Assembly (NCBI GenBank): GCA_031551755.1
Contig: JAVBNE010000011.1
Span: forward strand, 1 to 64,000
Source of the DNA: JAVBMU01 sp031551755
GTDB taxonomy: Bacteria > Actinomycetota > Actinomycetes > Actinomycetales > Cellulomonadaceae
Length of the DNA stretch: 64,000 nt
Direction: 5' to 3'
A program made the position numbers and the translations under genes. Below are positions 56,289-64,000 of the stretch, piece by piece. Below the pieces are notes generated by a model, which made no database searches, was not told where the DNA came from, and worked only from the letters and a program-made list of their open reading frames with translations. Position 1 is the stretch's first letter. Every line of letters starts with the position of its first letter.

Positions 56289-56528
56289 TCAGGCGACGGC
56301 GACCTTGGCCGCGAGCGAGCTGATCTGGTCTGGACGGAATCCAGACCAGTGGGTGTCGCCAGCGACGACCACGGGTGCCTGCAAGTAGCCGAGGCCGCGG
56401 ACGAATTCCAGCGCCTCGGAGTCCGCCGTGATGTCGACCACCGTGTACTCGACGCCCTTGTTCGTCAAGGCACGGTAAGTCGCATCGCACTGCACACAGG
56501 CGGGCTTGCTGTAGACCGTGACACTCAT
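56289..56528 (-). CDS. nrdH: Glutaredoxin-like protein NrdH
   Basis: A 79-residue thioredoxin-like electron donor for NrdE. The redox motif is CVQC at 11-14 (SKPACVQCDAT), followed by GVEYTVVDIT and the C-terminal WSGFRPDQI that is diagnostic for NrdH. AAGGAG lies about 9 nt before the ATG. It is the first gene of the nrd cluster and directly follows the two NrdR-like boxes. Confidence 0.95.
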   Translation of the reverse strand: MSVTVYSKPACVQCDATYRALTNKGVEYTVVDITADSEALEFVRGLGYLQAPVVVAGDTHWSGFRPDQISSLAAKVAVA

Positions 56529-57092
56529 GGTGGTGACTCCTTGCGGTGGTAGCGCGGCGGTCGTGTCGCGAGGGCCTCACACGCCCCTGACCTCGAACGA
56601 CACGGATGTAATTACGTCTTGGTGACTCTGCCGGGCCGATGGAGGTCCCTGGCGTGAGACCACTATACCTAGTGGTACCCCACTCGCATACGCACAAGAT
56701 GTCGTGTTGCGCCGGCCTGAGTGTCAACCGAGATCCTGCTTCAGATCGTCCAGGATCAGCCTTCCACGAGGGTCTGACAATCGACTTTTCCACAGGCTGA
56801 TCCCGGCCCCTGGCGACGTCCGAAGGCCCGAATCCCACTGCCTACCGACGGTTGTTCACAGCCTGAGCACGGGCTCGTCCCCAGGCTGTGCGGCACACCG
56901 GACGGGCAGCAAAATGTCCGAGTGCCGACATCCTGACCGCCCACCAAATCAGGCGTCACTGTTCGATCGGCGATCACCGAACAACTCGGAATCCAGATCG
57001 CGCTCGGCGTGTCGCGCACCCACTCGTCGAGTACCCGTCGCTGGCAGAAATCTCCTTGCGGACCGACGCATGCCACCGCGAAGCTGTCCACC
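56529..57092. other. Intergenic region upstream of nrdH with DnaA-box-like sites
   Basis: 564 bp without a supportable gene. Besides the NrdR-like boxes it contains two 9-mers close to DnaA boxes: TTTTCCACA (56787-56795) and TTGTTCACA (56852-56860), both on the plus strand. It also holds several short GC-rich inverted segments. No replication gene is nearby, so an origin is unlikely. Confidence 0.45.
56659..56708 (-). promoter_or_regulatory. Two putative NrdR boxes upstream of nrdH
   Basis: ACCACTATACCTAGTGGT (56659-56676) has perfect 7-bp arms around TACC. CACAAGATGTCGTGTT (56693-56708) is a weaker palindrome with its centre 33 bp away. Paired 16-bp palindromes about three helical turns apart are the known NrdR operator arrangement at nrd promoters. 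No nrdR gene is in the window. Confidence 0.6.
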
Positions 57093-57437
57093 ATGCCTCG
57101 CCGCCGCACACCCGCAGAGAAGAAACGGCTCGAACGAGCCCGTGACCACTTCGATGACTGGGGAGAGAACCAGAAAGCCGCCCGCCGCAACCTCCCGCTG
57201 ATCCGCGCTCGTCACCAGCGGGCGTACCGGCGGGCGGTCGCCGTCGAACTGCTTCGAGGGATCGACGCCGATCCTGGCCGCCTCACCCGCACGAAGTGGC
57301 GGAAATGGTCCGGCCCTGCGGTGGGCGTTGGCCTCGCCGACAAACAGGCCCACCGGACCACCCTGGCCGAGTCCCCTCGCCGGTCGCCCGAAGCCCGCGC
57401 TCGGCGGGCGGTGCGGCGCAGCGGAAAACGCCACTGA
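57093..57437 (+). CDS. Small basic protein, unknown function
   Basis: A 114-residue, strongly basic protein: PRRRTPAEKKRLERARDHF, then DDWGENQKAARRNLPLIRAR and a Lys/Arg-rich tail ending RRSGKRH. The first half looks helical and amphipathic. The composition suggests nucleic-acid binding, but I recognise no family. The ATG has no good ribosome site. It could be a chance frame in GC-rich DNA; the ordered middle segment argues mildly for a real gene. Confidence 0.4.
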   Translation: MPRRRTPAEKKRLERARDHFDDWGENQKAARRNLPLIRARHQRAYRRAVAVELLRGIDADPGRLTRTKWRKWSGPAVGVGLADKQAHRTTLAESPRRSPEARARRAVRRSGKRH

Positions 57438-57529
57438 CCCCGGAACCCCTGGGCCGCCACTGTGGCTGGCCGCGCCGCGTAGGGCGGTGGCACCGGCCGA
57501 CCTCACCCCGCGTGATCAGCAGACAACCC

Positions 57530-58774
57530 TCAGTCCGCCACCGCCACCCCGGCCCGCCACACCCGCAGCGGCCGCAGATCGTCATCGGTCACCACCAGGT
57601 CAGCGCGGCGGCCCTCCACCACCCCGCCGACATCATCGAGGCCCACCACACCGGCCGGGGTCCATGAGGCGGCGCGTACCGCGTCGACCACCCCTACTCC
57701 GCCCACCACGGTCGTCCGGACGACGTCGAGCAGATGCGCCGTTCCCCCGGCGATTGCTCCGCCGTCGGCCAGCCGGGCCACACCCTCGGCGACCGTGACC
57801 GCCATCGGACCCAGCACGTAGGAGCCGTCCGGCATCCCCGCAGCGGCCATCGCATCCGTCACCAGCGCGATCTCGGACGTGGTTAGCAGGTCCACGATGC
57901 TCCGCACCGTCGCTTGGGCCAGATGCGTCCCGTCCCCCACCAACTCCACAACCATCTCCCCGCGAGCCGCCGCCGCGAGACAGGCCGCGATCGGCCCCGG
58001 ATCACGATGATGGAGCGGACGCATCCCGTTGAAGAGGTGCGTCGCCGTGATCCGAGCACCGCTGCCGTCCGCCGTCCGTCGGCCGGTCGCCACCAGGGCA
58101 GCCATCGCCGCCACGATCGCGTCCTCCGTCTGCTCGGCGCTGGCATCAGTGTGCCCGATCGACGGGATCGCACCCACCTCGATCAGGGTCTCGATCACCC
58201 CGCCTGCCCCCACCACGCCGGGCACCTCCGGGGCCACCGTCATCGTCCGCAGATAGCCCCGGGCAGCCTCCGCCACGGCCCGCACCAGCTCCGGATCACC
58301 CGCGAGCATGTCATGCGGGTTCTGGGCGCCGCAGCGAGCCGCCGACAGGAAGGGACCCTCCAGATGGATCCCCGCGATCTGACCCGCCTCGGCCACCTCA
58401 GCCAACATCGCGGTGCGGGTCAGTAGCGTCTCGCGATCGGCCGTGACCAGGGAAGCCAGCAGGGTCGTGGTGCCATGCCGCAGGTGCTCACCGGCCGCCA
58501 CCAGCGCCTGATCCACGGTGGCAGCGTCGGGGAAGCTCGCCCCGCCGCCTCCATGGTTGTGGATGTCGACCAACCCGGGAAGCACGAACCCCGCGATGGG
58601 ATCACCGGCGTTCGCAATAGCCTCGGCCCACGGGCCGACGGCCTCGGCCCGCTCCCCGACCCAGGCGATCCGATCACCAACCACGATGACCGCGGCATCG
58701 GACAGGACTCGCTCGGGGGTGACGACCTCACCCAGAACGGCGAACGGTGCAGCGGGGGCCTGCGATGAAGTCAT
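57530..58774 (-). CDS. nagA: N-acetylglucosamine-6-phosphate deacetylase
   Basis: A 414-residue amidohydrolase-superfamily enzyme that converts GlcNAc-6-P to glucosamine-6-P in aminosugar and cell-wall recycling. Metal and substrate motifs in order: LPGLVDIHNHGGGGASF, HLEGPFLSA, SIGHTDAS, ITATHLFNGMRPLHHRDPG and the catalytic Asp in ALVTDAMAAAGMPDG. The start is ambiguous: ATG 58774 is used, but an in-frame ATG seven codons upstream is possible. There is no nagB or transporter beside it; it is isolated next to nucS. Confidence 0.94.
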   Translation of the reverse strand: MTSSQAPAAPFAVLGEVVTPERVLSDAAVIVVGDRIAWVGERAEAVGPWAEAIANAGDPIAGFVLPGLVDIHNHGGGGASFPDAATVDQALVAAGEHLRHGTTTLLASLVTADRETLLTRTAMLAEVAEAGQIAGIHLEGPFLSAARCGAQNPHDMLAGDPELVRAVAEAARGYLRTMTVAPEVPGVVGAGGVIETLIEVGAIPSIGHTDASAEQTEDAIVAAMAALVATGRRTADGSGARITATHLFNGMRPLHHRDPGPIAACLAAAARGEMVVELVGDGTHLAQATVRSIVDLLTTSEIALVTDAMAAAGMPDGSYVLGPMAVTVAEGVARLADGGAIAGGTAHLLDVVRTTVVGGVGVVDAVRAASWTPAGVVGLDDVGGVVEGRRADLVVTDDDLRPLRVWRAGVAVAD

Positions 58775-58817
58775 GCCGCCATTCTCGCCCATCACCGCGC
58801 GTCAGACCGGTGCTACG

Positions 58818-59513
58818 TCAGAACAGCCGGGACTCCACGTCGTCGTGACCACGCATCACGTCGTAGTCGAGGACGAGGCAGCCGATCCCCCGGTCGGTAG
58901 CCAGCACACGTGCCTGCGGTTTGATCTCCTGGGCGGCGAAGACGCCGCGCACGGGACGCAACAGCGGGTCGCGATTCAACAGCTCCAGATAGCGCGTCAG
59001 TTGCTCGACGCCGTCGATATCGCCCCGGCGTTTGATCTCGACGGCCACTGTCGCACCGGTCGCATCTTTGGCCAGGATGTCCACCGGACCGATGGCGGTC
59101 GGATACTCGCGGCGCACCAGCGTGCACCCCTCGCCCAGGAGCCCGATCTGCTCCGCCAGCATCTCTTGAAGGTGCGCCTCCACGCCGTCCTTGATCAGCC
59201 CCGGGTCAACCCCGAGGTCATGGGAACTGTCGTGGAACACCTCGAAGAGTTCGATTTCCAGGCGGTCATCGGACTTGGTGTGTTGCACGACCCACACCAT
59301 TGAGACGCCACGCCCTTGCGCCTGCGCATCGGGCTCTCGAACTGCCAGCGTGCACGGCGGACTCATCCAGTTCAACGGCTTGTACGAGCCACCATCCGAA
59401 TGCAGCAACACGCTACCGTCCGCTTTGACGAGCAGCACCCGTGTCGCGAGCGGAAGGTGTGCGGATAACCGGCCCGTGTAATGGGCGGAGCACTGCGCGA
59501 CGACGAGCCGCAT
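58818..59513 (-). CDS. nucS: Mismatch-specific endonuclease NucS (EndoMS)
   Basis: A 231-residue NucS protein. In actinobacteria lacking MutS/MutL it starts mismatch repair by cutting both strands at G-T, G-G or T-T mispairs. The N-terminal DNA-binding half contains LLLHSDGGSYKPLNWM-like residues. The C-terminal nuclease motif is complete: Asp145 in GPVDILAKD, Glu159 and Lys161 in VAVEIKRRG. The C-terminal end VESRLF fits a sliding-clamp-binding tail. AAAGGA lies ahead of the ATG. Its position next to DUF2550 and the atp genes is the usual actinobacterial order. Confidence 0.95.
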   Translation of the reverse strand: MRLVVAQCSAHYTGRLSAHLPLATRVLLVKADGSVLLHSDGGSYKPLNWMSPPCTLAVREPDAQAQGRGVSMVWVVQHTKSDDRLEIELFEVFHDSSHDLGVDPGLIKDGVEAHLQEMLAEQIGLLGEGCTLVRREYPTAIGPVDILAKDATGATVAVEIKRRGDIDGVEQLTRYLELLNRDPLLRPVRGVFAAQEIKPQARVLATDRGIGCLVLDYDVMRGHDDVESRLF

Positions 59514-59537
59514 GCAGATCCTTTCGAGCAGTGGGCC

Positions 59538-59948
59538 TCAGACGACCGACAAGCGGTGGCCCGAGCCGGCCTCCAGCCACGAAGACAGCCCCTCGAAGGC
59601 TGGGCCGGACATGGTCCAGGCGAAGTCGACTCCATCACAACGGCAGTTCACCAGGAGCCTGCCGGCCTCGTCCGACTCCGTAAGCGGCGTCGCTGACACG
59701 ATCGTCAGTGCGGACCGCCGAAAACTCGCTGCGGGCCGCAGGGAAAGCGACCAACATCGCCACCAGTTGATACGGGTGACTCCGTAGTGGGCGACGCCGT
59801 CGCTCCAGTCCGGCGAGTTCCCTCGACGCATCCCACAGGCGAAGGCCCCGGGCCGGCGCGCGAGCGCACGGACCCGAACCGTGCTGAGAGCGGCCACCAC
59901 CAAGGCACCGACGCAGACCGCGACGGTTGCGAAGATGACAGCCGGCAT
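59538..59948 (-). CDS. DUF2550 membrane-anchored protein
   Basis: A 136-residue protein with one N-terminal transmembrane helix (about 4-24: VIFATVAVCVGALVVAALS) and a cytoplasmic domain of DUF2550 type (GAFACGMRRG, WSDGVAHYG, WWRCWSLSLRP, then VNCRCDGVDFAWTMS). Its place directly after atpC is conserved in actinobacteria, but its function is unknown. TAGGCT (59955-59960, overlapping the atpC stop) lies exactly six bases before the ATG, so it probably has its own leaderless promoter. Confidence 0.9.
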   Translation of the reverse strand: MPAVIFATVAVCVGALVVAALSTVRVRALARRPGAFACGMRRGNSPDWSDGVAHYGVTRINWWRCWSLSLRPAASFRRSALTIVSATPLTESDEAGRLLVNCRCDGVDFAWTMSGPAFEGLSSWLEAGSGHRLSVV

Positions 59949-59954
59949 CTGACA

Positions 59955-59960
59955 AGCCTA
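59955..59960 (-). promoter_or_regulatory. -10 box, leaderless promoter of the DUF2550 gene
   Basis: TAGGCT on the minus strand followed by exactly six bases and the ATG at 59948. The TAG of the hexamer is also the stop codon of atpC. Confidence 0.45.
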
Positions 59961-60239
59961 GTGCGCGGCGGCGGTCAGCTCGTCGGCGTCAACCGTGTCG
60001 GCCACGATCGTCACCTGGTTGGAGTCCACGGACAGGAATCCGCCCGAGACCCGGAAGCTGAGTTTCTCGCCGTCGGCGAGGGTCAGCCGCACCGCACCGG
60101 TGCGCAACACGGACAGCAGCGGTGAGTGATCCGCGAGGATGCCCACCTCGCCGTCGGCTGCCGGCGCCGAGACCATGCGCGCCTGCCCCGACCAGATCTT
60201 GCGGTCGGCCGCCACGAGGTCGACATTCAACTGAGCCAC
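59958..60239 (-). CDS. atpC: ATP synthase epsilon subunit
   Basis: A 93-residue F1 epsilon subunit of the short actinobacterial type. It has LNVDLVAADRKIWSGQARM, GEVGILADHSPLLSVLRTG and VSGGFLSVDSNQVTIVADTV. The C-terminal helical domain is mostly missing, as usual in this phylum. GTG 60239 is chosen because AAGGAG lies 5 nt upstream; a long upstream frame is spurious. It is last in the atp operon, 73 bp after atpD. Confidence 0.94.
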   Translation of the reverse strand: MAQLNVDLVAADRKIWSGQARMVSAPAADGEVGILADHSPLLSVLRTGAVRLTLADGEKLSFRVSGGFLSVDSNQVTIVADTVDADELTAAAH

Positions 60240-60273
60240 TACCACTCCTTCATCTCGATACGCGAACTGACCG

Positions 60274-60305
60274 ATCCGCGTGGACCCCGCAGGGTCCACG
60301 CGGAT
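60274..60305 (-). other. 14-bp hairpin between atpD and atpC
   Basis: Perfect inverted repeat ATCCGCGTGGACCC (60274-60287) with 60292-60305 and a 4-nt loop, beginning 8 bp after the atpD stop and ending 35 bp before the atpC start. It may be a partial terminator or an mRNA-stabilising element that sets the subunit ratio. Confidence 0.7.
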
Positions 60306-60312
60306 GTTCAGG

Positions 60313-61794
60313 TCAGACGCCGTATTCCTTCTGGACCCGGGCCCAGTTGCGCTCGAGGTCCTCAAGACCGCCGATGTTGAAGAAGGCCTGCTCGGCGATG
60401 TGGTCGAACTCGCCGTCACAGATCTTGCCGAAGGCCTCGATGGTCTCGGTCAGCGGAACGGTCGAGCCCTCCACGCCGGTGAACTTCTCCGCCATGTAGG
60501 TGTTCTGCGAAAGGAACTGCTGGATACGACGCGCCCGCGCCACCACGGTCTTGTCGTCCTCGGAGAGCTCGTCGACACCGAGGATCGCGATGATGTCCTG
60601 AAGCTCCTTGTTGCGCTGCAGGATCGACTTCACGCGGGTCGCGACCTCGTAGTGGTTCTGGCCCACATAACGCGGGTCGAGGATCCGCGAGGTCGAGGCC
60701 AGCGGGTCCACCGCCGGGTACAGACCGCGCGAGGCAATCTCACGCGAGAGTTCCGTCGTGGCGTCGAGGTGGGCGAATGTCGTCGCCGGGGCGGGGTCGG
60801 TGTAGTCGTCAGCCGGAACGTAGATCGCCTGCAGCGACGTGATCGAGTGACCACGGGTCGAGGTGATGCGCTCCTGGAGGATGCCCATCTCGTCGGCCAG
60901 GTTCGGCTGGTAGCCCACGGCGGAGGGCATCCGGCCGAGCAGCGTGGAGACCTCGGACCCGGCCTGGGTGAACCGGAAGATGTTGTCGATGAACAGGAGC
61001 ACGTCCTGCTTTTTGACGTCCCGGAAGTACTCGGCCATGGTCAGCGCGGACAACGCGACCCGCAGACGGGTGCCCGGCGGCTCGTCCATCTGGCCGAAGA
61101 CGAGCGCGGTCTTGTCGAAGACGCCCGCCTCTTCCATCTCGACGATGAGGTCGTTGCCCTCACGGGTGCGCTCGCCGACACCGGCGAATACCGACACACC
61201 ACCGTGATCCTGGGCCACGCGCTGGATCATCTCCTGGATCAGCACGGTCTTACCCACACCGGCGCCACCGAAGAGGCCGATCTTCCCACCGAGCACATAC
61301 GGGGTCAGCAGGTCGATGACCTTGATACCCGTCTCGAACATGGTGGTCTTCGACTCGAGCTGGTCGAATGCCGGGGGCTTGCGGTGAATGGGCCAACGCT
61401 CGGTGATCTCGATCTTCTCGCCCTCTTGGGCGTTGAGCACCTCGCCTGTGACGTTGAAGACGTGCCCCTTGGTCACATCGCCCACCGGAACGGAGATGGC
61501 CGCGCCGGTGTCACGCACGACCGCGCCACGCACCAGACCGTCGGTCGGCTTCAATGCGATCGCCCGGACGAGGGAGTCGCCGAGGTGCTGGGCGACCTCA
61601 AGGGTCAAGGTGAAGGACTGTTCGCCCTCTCCCTGGCCGGACAGGTCGATGTCGACCGTCAGGGCATTGTAGATATCAGGAATCGCATCGGCGGGGAACT
61701 CGATGTCGACGACGGGGCCGATCACGCGCGCGACCCGGCCGACGCCGGGCCCGCTGATGTGCTCGACCGTGGCTTCCACGGTGGTGGCGGTCAT
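60313..61794 (-). CDS. atpD: ATP synthase beta subunit
   Basis: A 493-residue catalytic F1 beta subunit. The Walker A is GLFGGAGVGKTV, followed by GVGERTREGNDL (catalytic Glu), Walker B DVLLFIDNIFRF and the DELSEED equivalent ILGVDELSEDDK. The N-terminal GRVARVIGPVVDIEF is typical. A GAGGCAAG site precedes the ATG. It is flanked by atpG upstream and atpC downstream in one operon. Confidence 0.98.
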   Translation of the reverse strand: MTATTVEATVEHISGPGVGRVARVIGPVVDIEFPADAIPDIYNALTVDIDLSGQGEGEQSFTLTLEVAQHLGDSLVRAIALKPTDGLVRGAVVRDTGAAISVPVGDVTKGHVFNVTGEVLNAQEGEKIEITERWPIHRKPPAFDQLESKTTMFETGIKVIDLLTPYVLGGKIGLFGGAGVGKTVLIQEMIQRVAQDHGGVSVFAGVGERTREGNDLIVEMEEAGVFDKTALVFGQMDEPPGTRLRVALSALTMAEYFRDVKKQDVLLFIDNIFRFTQAGSEVSTLLGRMPSAVGYQPNLADEMGILQERITSTRGHSITSLQAIYVPADDYTDPAPATTFAHLDATTELSREIASRGLYPAVDPLASTSRILDPRYVGQNHYEVATRVKSILQRNKELQDIIAILGVDELSEDDKTVVARARRIQQFLSQNTYMAEKFTGVEGSTVPLTETIEAFGKICDGEFDHIAEQAFFNIGGLEDLERNWARVQKEYGV

Positions 61795-61864
61795 TGCTTG
61801 CCTCGCTTCGCAGGGCCGGAGGGCGCTCCGGCGTGGTCGGTGCTGGTGGGTGTGGCCGGCGACA

Positions 61865-62761
61865 TCATGAGGCCGCCAGGGCGTCGGCGCCGGAGACGAT
61901 CTCGCTGATCTCCTGCGTAATATCGGCCTGCCGAGCCTGATTGGCCAACCGCGTGTAGTTACGGATGAGATCCTCAGCGTTCTCCGTGGCGGTGTGCATC
62001 GCCCGCTGCCGAGCCGCTAGCTCGGAGGCGGCTGCCTCCAGGAGGAAGGCATAGACCCGGCTGCCGACGTACCGCGGGAGCAACTCGTCGAGGACCTCCT
62101 CCGCGGAGGGCTCGAAGTCGTAGAGCGGCAGGACATCCTCCACCTTCGTGGGGGCCACCCCCTCGACGACCTCCAGTGGCAACATGCGCACGACGTGTGG
62201 TCGCTGAGTGACCATATTGACGAATTGCGTCGCCACGATATGCAGCTCCGCGACGCCACCGGCGTCCGGCGCGGCCATGAAGGCGTGGAGCAACGTATCC
62301 GCGATCTCCTGACCGTGCTCTGCCGACGGGGAGTCGGAACCGTAGGACCAGGACTGAGCGAGCTCCCGGCCACGGAAGGCGTAGTACGAGATAGCCCGGC
62401 GTCCGGCGACGTACAGCGCGACCTCCTTGCCTTCTTCCGTCAGGTGCTCGATCAGCCGTTCGGCCTCGCGGATGATCGAGGCCGAGTAGGCACCGGCCAT
62501 TCCGCGGTCGGAGGCGACGACGAGTACGGCCACGCGTTTGGTGTCGGTCCGCTCCGAGGTGAGCGCGTGCGGCGTCGACGAGTGAGTGGCCACCGCCGAA
62601 ACCGCCCGTGTGATCGCCCGGGCATACGGTTCAGCCGCCGCCGTCACAGCCCGGGCACGCCCGATCCGCGAAGCAGCGATGAGTTCCTGGGCGCGGAACA
62701 TCTTCTTCAGCGACTGCGTCGACTTGATCCGCTGCCGGTAGACGCGCTGGGAACCGGCCAT
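61865..62761 (-). CDS. atpG: ATP synthase gamma subunit
   Basis: A 298-residue rotor shaft subunit. N-terminal RQRIKSTQSLKKMFRAQELI and C-terminal MHTATENAEDLIRNYTRLANQARQ form the coiled-coil stalk, and ASDRGMAGAYSASI lies in the middle Rossmann-like part. It starts 2 bp after the stop of atpA and is followed by atpD after 70 bp. Confidence 0.97.
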   Translation of the reverse strand: MAGSQRVYRQRIKSTQSLKKMFRAQELIAASRIGRARAVTAAAEPYARAITRAVSAVATHSSTPHALTSERTDTKRVAVLVVASDRGMAGAYSASIIREAERLIEHLTEEGKEVALYVAGRRAISYYAFRGRELAQSWSYGSDSPSAEHGQEIADTLLHAFMAAPDAGGVAELHIVATQFVNMVTQRPHVVRMLPLEVVEGVAPTKVEDVLPLYDFEPSAEEVLDELLPRYVGSRVYAFLLEAAASELAARQRAMHTATENAEDLIRNYTRLANQARQADITQEISEIVSGADALAAS

Positions 62762-62763
62762 GC

Positions 62764-64000
<1,237 letters not shown>

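Noticed and set aside
53994..56552. 852-codon open frame on the plus strand opposite nrdE
   Set aside because: It is the antisense shadow of nrdE in GC-rich DNA; the minus-strand protein matches NrdE throughout, with all catalytic cysteines.
56787..56860. DnaA-like boxes as evidence for a replication origin
   Set aside because: Only two imperfect boxes and no dnaA, dnaN, rpmH or parAB nearby.
60280..61908. 542-codon plus-strand frame opposite atpD
   Set aside because: Antisense shadow; atpD is intact on the minus strand.

Overview
The window is about 64 kb of GC-rich chromosome from an actinobacterium (Actinomycetota). The markers for this are the GlgE/maltokinase/GlgB glycogen route, NucS mismatch endonuclease, DUF2550 beside the ATP synthase genes, class Ib ribonucleotide reductase with NrdH, WXG100/DUF1023 proteins, and many start codons placed 6-8 nt after a TANNNT hexamer. 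LigA carries a long insert after its zinc finger, which I remember mainly from Micrococcales-type relatives. Genus is not resolved. No transposase, integrase, phage gene, tRNA or CRISPR array was seen.

Layout. 1-987 is the 5' two thirds of a 16S rRNA gene on the minus strand, followed by its G/U-rich leader and promoter region. 1536-10025 holds a GNAT acetyltransferase, a leaderless sugar ABC transporter operon (ATPase, permease, lipoprotein, Gfo/Idh/MocA dehydrogenase, sugar isomerase), a divergent ROK regulator and a DUF4287/DUF5655 protein. 10096-14575 holds LigA and a prolyl oligopeptidase. 14576-19583 is an accessory block: a WXG100-like protein, a DUF1023 alpha/beta hydrolase, an intact lipoprotein and decayed tandem copies. 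It is bracketed by two copies of the prolyl oligopeptidase 3' end, with a broken HEAT-like gene beyond. 19589-22794 is a GH65 phosphorylase plus beta-phosphoglucomutase pair. 23046-28325 carries mnmA, cysteine desulfurase, a phosphotransferase and etfBA.

28484-41340 is a glucan block: glgX, an unrelated FAD dehydrogenase, glgP, then glgE-mak-glgB. GlgP and GlgX degrade glycogen. Maltokinase makes maltose-1-phosphate, GlgE polymerises it and GlgB branches the product. The trehalose synthase (TreS) that usually supplies maltose is not here. 41385-49655 holds a chaperedoxin-like protein, two envelope proteins of unknown role, a DivIVA-like coiled-coil protein, two alpha/beta hydrolases, a small zinc-ribbon protein and an FKBP lipoprotein. 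49864-52516 has a DsbA/FrnE oxidoreductase and an ImmA-peptidase/DUF4411 PIN pair that resembles a toxin-antitoxin module. 52666-56528 is nrdH-nrdE-nrdF without nrdI, with two NrdR-like boxes upstream. 57093-64000 holds a small basic protein, nagA, nucS, DUF2550 and atpC-atpD-atpG-atpA (atpA runs off the end).

The most interesting part is the accessory block. A small ESX-like partner, a long alpha/beta hydrolase with a T7SS-type N-terminus and duplicated lipoproteins resemble a type VII secreted effector with surface lipoprotein immunity. That functional reading is inference; the duplications, frameshifts and flanking repeats are read directly from the sequence.
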